Below, piece by piece: positions 59,030 to 64,000 of a DNA stretch of 64,000 bases. Under the pieces are notes generated by a model. That model searched no databases. It saw nothing but the letters and a program-made list of their open reading frames with translations, and was not told the DNA's origin. The stretch is from Pseudonocardia sp. SCN 73-27 (GTDB lineage Bacteria > Actinomycetota > Actinomycetes > Mycobacteriales > Pseudonocardiaceae). The stretch covers positions 149,670 to 213,669 of the forward strand of contig MEGH01000007.1 in NCBI GenBank assembly GCA_001725415.1. The letters run 5' to 3'. A program made the position numbers and the translations under genes. Every line of letters starts with the position of its first letter. The stretch's first letter is position 1.

Positions 59030-59776
59030 TCAATCCTGGCGGAAGAGCTCACGTTCTGCGAGCCGCCTCGCGTCGTCCGCCGAGACCTCGACGTCGGCGG
59101 GCGTGAGAAGGAATACACGGTTCGTCACCTTGTCGATGGAACCGCGCAGCGCGAAGGCGAGCCCCGCGGCGAAGTCGACGAGGCGCTTGGCCGACGCGGC
59201 GTCGAGCTCGGTGAGGTTCATGATCACCGGCTGGCCGTCGCGATAGCGCTCCCCGATGGTGCGCGCCTCCTTGTAGCTGCGGGGCTGCAGCGTCGTGATG
59301 CGCGACATGGCCGCCGCACCCCGGTCGCGCTGCTCCGGCAGGGACGCCCGCTCGTTCGGGCGCACCTCGCGCAGCCCCACGGGCTCGCGGACCGGGTCGC
59401 GCAGGACGGGGTCGGTGTCGACGGCCAGCGCGCCACGCACGCTGCCGACGCCCAGCCCGCTGCCGAGACCCGCGCCGACACCCGAGGCACCCGCACCGCC
59501 GCCGGCACGGACCGGCTCACGCGACGGCCGCGACTCGCGGGCCGGGGTGCGCTCCATGCCGCCGGGGCGGTTGGGACGCCGGTCCCACGCCTCGCCGACG
59601 GAGGTGGGTGCGTCGTAGGGCTCGTACTCGTCGGCCACGTCGTAGCGGGCCTCGGGGTCGTCCCAGCGTTCGTCGCGACGACGCGGCGCGCCGTACGACG
59701 GCTCGTCGACGTAGTCGGCCATCTCGTCCGCGGGCACCATTCCGAAGTAGGCCTTGAGCCGGTACATCGCGCCCAT
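59030..59776 (-). CDS. sepF: Cell division protein SepF
   Basis: SepF tethers FtsZ to the membrane and is essential in actinobacteria that lack FtsA. The 248-residue protein has the N-terminal amphipathic anchor ([15 protein letters not shown]), a long variable Gly/Arg-rich linker, and the C-terminal SepF fold ([60 protein letters not shown]). The linker is longer than average. The ATG has GGGGAG 4-5 nt upstream. Confidence 0.96.
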   Translation of the reverse strand: MGAMYRLKAYFGMVPADEMADYVDEPSYGAPRRRDERWDDPEARYDVADEYEPYDAPTSVGEAWDRRPNRPGGMERTPARESRPSREPVRAGGGAGASGVGAGLGSGLGVGSVRGALAVDTDPVLRDPVREPVGLREVRPNERASLPEQRDRGAAAMSRITTLQPRSYKEARTIGERYRDGQPVIMNLTELDAASAKRLVDFAAGLAFALRGSIDKVTNRVFLLTPADVEVSADDARRLAERELFRQD

Positions 59777-59831
59777 GTCGCGCTCCCCTCGTCGTCACCC
59801 GCGAACCGGCGGCCGCCCCCGCGACCGGCGA

Positions 59832-60578
59832 TCACCGCGAGGCTAGCCGCCGTTCCCCCACAAGGGCCGTTCCGACACGCACACACGTCGATCCGTGACG
59901 GATCGCCACGTCGAGGTCGCCTGACATCCCGGCCGACAGCACCCTCGCAGACGGATGATCACTCCGCAGCGCGGACGCAGCGGCGGCCACGTCGGCGAAC
60001 GCCCGATCGGGGTCGGCACCCAGTGGCGCAACGGCCATGAGCCCGTCGAGACGGAGCCCGTCCAGGCCGCTGACGTGCGCGGCGAGCGCGGCCAGGCCGT
60101 CGCGGGCGACGCCGCCGCGGGCAGGGTCGCCGTCGACGCTGTACTGCAGCAGCACCGGCAGCGGCCCCTCGCGCTCGCCCGCGTCGACGGCCCGGCGGGC
60201 GTGGGTGTCGAGCGCATCGGCGAGCCGGACCGAGTCGACCGACTCCACGCGTGTCACCCACGGGGTCACCAGCCGCGCCTTGTTCCGTTGCAGTCCGCCG
60301 ACGAAGAACCATCGCGGCGCGGCCTCCGGGGCGAGCCGGGCGACCTCGCCGACCTTCTCCGCGGCCTCCTGCGCCCGGTTCTCCCCGAAGTCGCGCAGGC
60401 CCAGCTCGAGCAGGATCGCGACGTCGGCCGCCGGGACCGTCTTGGTGACGGCCAGCAGGTCGACCTCGTCGACGTCACGGCCCGCCGCGGCGCACGCCCG
60501 CGCGATGGTCTCCCGGACCCGGGCGAGGCGCCGGGTCAGGTCGTGGCGCCGCTCGTCGGTCGTGGGTCGTTGGCTCAT
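59832..60578 (-). CDS. yggS: YggS family PLP-binding protein
   Basis: A 248-residue single-domain alanine-racemase-fold protein that helps keep PLP homeostasis. The PLP Lys46 is in LLAVTKTVPAADVAIL. DFGENRAQEAAEKVG, WFFVGGLQRNK and LSAGMSGDLDVAIRHGSTCV with RVGTALVG are family markers. The GLQ in place of the common GHLQ (WFFVGGLQRNK) is a small deviation. The ATG has GAGAGGA 4 nt upstream. It lies between pgeF and sepF as usual. Confidence 0.94.
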   Translation of the reverse strand: MSQRPTTDERRHDLTRRLARVRETIARACAAAGRDVDEVDLLAVTKTVPAADVAILLELGLRDFGENRAQEAAEKVGEVARLAPEAAPRWFFVGGLQRNKARLVTPWVTRVESVDSVRLADALDTHARRAVDAGEREGPLPVLLQYSVDGDPARGGVARDGLAALAAHVSGLDGLRLDGLMAVAPLGADPDRAFADVAAAASALRSDHPSARVLSAGMSGDLDVAIRHGSTCVRVGTALVGERRLASR

Positions 60579-60646
60579 GTCGTCCTCTCGCGTCCGGCCG
60601 CAGAGCTGCGCGCAACCGGCGGTCCGCACACGGCCCGATCGAATGC

Positions 60647-61366
60647 TCACCCGTCGGACGGGTCGAGCCACACCACCCCGGCCTGCCGTCCCGTGGACCG
60701 CTCGCGGCGGTGGCTGAACAGGTCCGGGTCCTCCATCGTGCACCGCGGGTCCCTCGCCACCCCGCGGACGCCGATCACGTCCAGCTGCCGGTGCAGGCCC
60801 GCGCGGATGTCGAGCCCCGGGGTGCCGCGCCGGGTCCGGCCCCCGCTGCCCGGCAGGGCCGCGCCGACCTCGTCGCGCATCTCGGCGGGCACCTCGTAGC
60901 AGCCGCCGCACACCGCGGGCCCGAGCAGCACCTCGACGTCCTCGACCCGTGCGCCGAGATCGACCATCGCCCGCAGCGTCGCCGGCACCACCCCGGCGGC
61001 GGCGCCGACCCGGCCCGCGTGAGCCGCGCCGATCACGCCGGCCCTCGGGTCGGACAGCAGCACCGGCACACAGTCGGCCGCCAGCACCGCCAGCCCGATG
61101 CCGGGCTCCGCGGTGACGACGGCGTCGGTCTCCGCGACGTCGGGCGCGCCCGGGTCCGGGGCCGGGCCGCGCACCGTCTCGACGCGGGTGCCGTGCACCT
61201 GCTGCAGGAACACCGCGCCGGACAGGCCCAGCTCGCGCACGAGCCGTCCCCGGTTCGCGGCGACGGCCGACGGGTCGTCGCCCACCCCACGGGACAGGTT
61301 GAAACTGCGGAACGCACCGGCGGAACGGCCGCCGGCGCGAGTGGTCACGACCTTGCGTACGCGCAC
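60647..61366 (-). CDS. pgeF: Peptidoglycan editing factor PgeF
   Basis: A 239-residue YfiH/PgeF protein, known to remove wrongly incorporated L-Ser from peptidoglycan precursors; formerly called laccase-like. Catalytic-site motifs are LQQVHGTRV, LAADCVPVLLSDP, GAAHAGRVGAAAGV and CTMEDPDLFSHRRE, giving the His-Cys-His metal triad. The GTG at 61366 has no ribosome binding site; GACGCT lies 6 nt upstream, so an internal leaderless start is possible. It follows ftsZ by 47 nt. Confidence 0.94.
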   Translation of the reverse strand: MRVRKVVTTRAGGRSAGAFRSFNLSRGVGDDPSAVAANRGRLVRELGLSGAVFLQQVHGTRVETVRGPAPDPGAPDVAETDAVVTAEPGIGLAVLAADCVPVLLSDPRAGVIGAAHAGRVGAAAGVVPATLRAMVDLGARVEDVEVLLGPAVCGGCYEVPAEMRDEVGAALPGSGGRTRRGTPGLDIRAGLHRQLDVIGVRGVARDPRCTMEDPDLFSHRRERSTGRQAGVVWLDPSDG

Positions 61367-61413
61367 CGCGTCAGCGTCGCACGCCCGCAGGCGCGCGACG
61401 CGGGACGGGCCGG

Positions 61414-62868
61414 TCAGCGACGCATGAAGGGCGGCACGTCGACGTCGTCGTCCAGATCCTCGAAGTCGCCGTCGGACACGGGCACCGCGGGACCGTGCGT
61501 CGGCACGGACGGCGCGCCCAGCGAGCTCATCGCCGGGTCGGTGCGACCGCCCTCCGGGCTTCGCGGGGCCGGCGGGACGTAGGTCTGCTGCGTCACCGGG
61601 GCCGCCGGCGGCAGCGTGCCCGCCTGGTTCGGACCCAGGTTGCCCTGCCCCGTCATCGGCGGCTGCGTCGTGGTCACCGGAGCAGCGGCCATCGGCGCCG
61701 TCACCGTGGCCGCGACGGGCGGGGCCGCCGGCGGCGGGGTGACGGGAGCGGCGGGGGCCTGCGGCGCGGCGGGCGCGTGCACGGCCGGGGCGTGCACCGC
61801 GGCCGGCTGGGTCGTCGCCCCCCCGGAGGCGGGCGTGCCGCCCGACCCCGACGACGGGCCCGAACCCGGTGCGGCGTCGGTGGAACGGTAGGCCGACGGC
61901 TCGAGCTTCTTGTGCGCGGGCGTGCCGCCCTCGAACCCGGCTGCTATCACGGTGACGCGCACCTCGTCGCCGAGGGAGTCGTCGATCACCGTGCCGAAGA
62001 TGATGTTCGCGTCGGGGTGCGCAGCCTCCTGCACCAGCGAGGCCGCCTCGTTGATCTCGAACAGGCCGAGGTCGGAGCCACCCGCGATCGACAGCAGCAC
62101 GCCCTGCGCGCCGTCCATCGACGCCTCCAGCAGTGGCGAGTTGATCGCCGAGCTGGCCGCCTGCACGGCTCTGCCCTCACCGCGCGAGGAGCCGATGCCC
62201 ATCAACGCGCTGCCCGCGCCCGACATGACGCTCTTGACGTCGGCGAAGTCGAGGTTGATCAGACCGGGGGTGGTGATCAGGTTGGTGATCCCCTGGACAC
62301 CGGAGAGCAGCACCTCGTCGGCGGAGCGGAAGGCGTCCATCAGCGAGACGCCCACGTCGCCGAGCTGCAGCAGCCGGTCGTTGGGGATGACGATGAGGGT
62401 GTCGCACTCGTTGCGCAGCTGCTGGATGCCGTCCTCGGCCTGGCCGGCGCGGCGCTTGCCCTCGAACGTGAACGGGCGGGTCACGACGCCGATCGTCAGC
62501 GCGCCGAGCTTGCGCGCGATCGAGGCGATCACGGGCGCGCCACCGGTGCCGGTGCCGCCGCCCTCCCCCGCCGTCACGAAGACCATGTCGGCCCCCTTGA
62601 GGACCTCCTCGATCTCCTCGCGGTGGTCCTCGGCGGCCTTGCGGCCCACCTCCGGGTTCGCCCCGGCGCCGAGGCCGCGTGTCAGCTCCCTGCCGATGTC
62701 GAGCTTGACGTCCGCGTCGGACATCAGCAGGGCCTGCGCGTCGGTGTTCACGGCGACGAACTCGACGCCCTTGAGACCGACCTCGATCATGCGGTTGACG
62801 GCGTTCACGCCGCCGCCACCGATACCGACGACCTTGATCACGGCCAGGTAGTTGTGCGGGGGCGTCAT
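61414..62868 (-). CDS. ftsZ: Cell division protein FtsZ
   Basis: The tubulin-like GTPase forming the division ring. The 484-residue protein has [20 protein letters not shown], the tubulin signature [15 protein letters not shown], the T7-loop region [20 protein letters not shown] and the C-terminal peptide [10 protein letters not shown], which binds SepF and others. The linker from about 320 to 465 is Pro/Ala-rich and long. I chose the ATG at 62868, with AAGGT 7 nt upstream; the GTG at 62877 is inside that region. Confidence 0.98.
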   Translation of the reverse strand: MTPPHNYLAVIKVVGIGGGGVNAVNRMIEVGLKGVEFVAVNTDAQALLMSDADVKLDIGRELTRGLGAGANPEVGRKAAEDHREEIEEVLKGADMVFVTAGEGGGTGTGGAPVIASIARKLGALTIGVVTRPFTFEGKRRAGQAEDGIQQLRNECDTLIVIPNDRLLQLGDVGVSLMDAFRSADEVLLSGVQGITNLITTPGLINLDFADVKSVMSGAGSALMGIGSSRGEGRAVQAASSAINSPLLEASMDGAQGVLLSIAGGSDLGLFEINEAASLVQEAAHPDANIIFGTVIDDSLGDEVRVTVIAAGFEGGTPAHKKLEPSAYRSTDAAPGSGPSSGSGGTPASGGATTQPAAVHAPAVHAPAAPQAPAAPVTPPPAAPPVAATVTAPMAAAPVTTTQPPMTGQGNLGPNQAGTLPPAAPVTQQTYVPPAPRSPEGGRTDPAMSSLGAPSVPTHGPAVPVSDGDFEDLDDDVDVPPFMRR

Positions 62869-62932
62869 GCGCGGCACCTTCCAGTTGCTCGGGTCCGGTC
62901 CAGCTCCGGTTGGTCCGGGCCTTCACGCGAGA

Positions 62933-62938
62933 ACGCTA
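62933..62938 (-). promoter_or_regulatory. Predicted ftsZ -10 box
   Basis: TAGCGT on the minus strand about 64 nt before the ftsZ ATG. Transcription would start near 62926, giving a leader of about 58 nt with its own ribosome binding site. It lies in the 172-bp gap after ftsQ, which holds no gene. Confidence 0.4.
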
Positions 62939-63040
62939 GGTGCGGTCAGGGTGTCGGTCCATTAGGCGCGCCGCGCGTCGGCAACCCCCCAGGCGGGTGT
63001 TTCGCGCGGTCGTGACCTCTTCGTGACCGGCCGTGCGCGG

Positions 63041-64000
63041 TCAGCGACGGATCGTCGGGAGATCGGGGCTCGCGACGTCGAAGACGCTGCCCTTCTCCGT
63101 GAGCAGAGCCGTGAGCACGGCCGCCTTGCGCTGGGAGTTCTCGGCCGACCCCCACACGACCCGCCGGTCGTCGGACAGGGCGAGCTCGACCGTCGGCAGC
63201 CCGCCGGTGGCGGCGGGAGCGATCACGGTGATCGTCAGCACCTGCGAACGGACGGCGTCGGGCAGTGCGGCGAGCACCCCGAGACCCGCGGTGGTCTGGA
63301 CGTCACCGGGGGCGATCGTGCCGGTGATGCTCACGTTCAGGTGCGGCAGCACCGGCGGCACCTCGGGCGCCTGCTCGTACGGCACGCCGGTGCGGTCGAC
63401 GAGCATCAGGCCCTTGGGGGTGTCGGCGAGCGCGACCGCGACGCGTTCCACCACCGTGATGACGACGGTGTGCGGCCAGTCCCGGCCGACCGTCACCGAC
63501 GCGATCCCCGGCAGGGCGGCGACACGCTGTTCCGCGCCGGAGGTGTCGACGCCCGCGAGCGGCCCGCCCGTCGGGACGGCCGCGGCGGCGAGGACCTGGT
63601 CCCGCGGGACGGCGAGCGCGCCGTCGACGGTCACGGTCTCGACGTCGGCGAGGCCGCTGCCGTAGAGGAGGAACGCGACACCGCCTGCAAGGCCGCCGAG
63701 CAGAACGAGGACGACGACGAGCAGGGCGATCCGGCGGCGCCGCACGATGTGGGGTGCGGGCCGGACGGGGCGGGGCCGGGTGGGACGGGCGGGACGCTGC
63801 GGGTCGTCGCCCTTCTCGCCGGCCCCGGCGGCGTCCGCGGCCGCTGTCGTCTTCTCGTCGTCGGCGTCGCCCCCCGTGTCGGCTGACGTCCCGACGGACT
63901 GCACGTCCTCGTCCGCGGCCCGCCGCTCGGCCGTGCGCGGGGTGCGGGTGCCGCCGCTGGAGCCCGGGATGGCGCCGACGCCACCGGCACCGATACGGCG
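63041..64000 (-). CDS. ftsQ: Cell division protein FtsQ (cut by window edge)
   Basis: FtsQ is a bitopic divisome protein that links early and late division proteins. The readable part has a charged Pro/Arg-rich cytosolic region, one helix (RRRIALLVVVLVLLGGLAGG) and a POTRA-type domain (VETVTVDGALAVPRDQVLAA, IASVTVGRDWPHTVVITVVE, with the conserved WPxxV pattern) followed by the FtsQ/DivIB beta domain. The frame is open to the right edge, so the true start may lie beyond 64000; a GTG at 63904 is the best start inside. ftsZ follows. Confidence 0.92.
   Translation of the reverse strand, partial: RRIGAGGVGAIPGSSGGTRTPRTAERRAADEDVQSVGTSADTGGDADDEKTTAAADAAGAGEKGDDPQRPARPTRPRPVRPAPHIVRRRRIALLVVVLVLLGGLAGGVAFLLYGSGLADVETVTVDGALAVPRDQVLAAAAVPTGGPLAGVDTSGAEQRVAALPGIASVTVGRDWPHTVVITVVERVAVALADTPKGLMLVDRTGVPYEQAPEVPPVLPHLNVSITGTIAPGDVQTTAGLGVLAALPDAVRSQVLTITVIAPAATGGLPTVELALSDDRRVVWGSAENSQRKAAVLTALLTEKGSVFDVASPDLPTIRR

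Noticed and set aside
62177-62926. GTG at 62926 with a perfect leaderless spacing, opening a 249-codon frame through ftsZ
   Set aside because: The frame overlaps ftsZ out of frame and its translation is Arg-rich without motifs. The TAGCGT box is better read as the ftsZ promoter.

Overview
The window is a contiguous piece of a very GC-rich actinobacterial chromosome. GTG starts are frequent, genes are chained by 1-4 nt stop/start overlaps, there is a Wag31/SepF division cluster, a bifunctional HisA/PriA and no separate trpF. Gene content and repeat style suggest Pseudonocardiaceae, probably Pseudonocardia; this is an inference and no 16S is present. It is almost all housekeeping chromosome. 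No tRNA, rRNA, CRISPR array, prophage or insertion sequence was found.

Layout from left to right. (1) 30-16464: histidine and tryptophan biosynthesis on the minus strand: hisD-C-B, hisH plus a coupled small membrane protein, hisA-F-I, then trpE, a Trp-region membrane protein and trpC. Two foreign-looking blocks interrupt it. One is a catabolic-looking cassette between hisH and hisA (IclR regulator, family III CoA-transferase, MetE-like zinc methyltransferase, divergent amidohydrolase). The other, between hisI and trpE, holds an MpaB-type oxygenase, a response regulator with a decayed kinase, and a TetR regulator. (2) 16481-20832: the nadA-B-C operon with a divergent NrtR-type regulator and a perfect inverted repeat at the nadA promoter. 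(3) 20837-29490: a Lon-N protein, a PemK/MazF protein, bioF-D-B-bsaP, a methyltransferase, a SulP transporter and bioA. (4) 29529-31923: a PaaX-type regulator and an MHS-family transporter. (5) 32055-40484: dnaE, a glycosyltransferase, membrane proteins and rluD. (6) 40632-52731: envelope and transport genes: CPA1 antiporter, acyltransferase, CPBP protease, two two-component systems, FetB, DedA and UppP. (7) 52789-64000: T-box-controlled ileS, a Pro/Ala-rich protein with a metal-binding tail, wag31, yggT, sepF, yggS, pgeF, ftsZ and ftsQ (cut by the right edge).

Four patterns run through the window. Many genes start exactly 6 nt after a TANNNT -10 box, as expected of leaderless mRNAs. Short upstream ORFs abut or overlap the starts of rluD, the CPBP protease and uppP. 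A 42-bp hairpin (20+2+20) occurs three times, each time at or just after a stop codon, with compensatory changes in its inner stem. A second hairpin type lies between two convergent gene pairs. The best candidates for undescribed biology are the IclR-linked cassette inside the his cluster, the covarying hairpin family and the coupled upstream ORFs.
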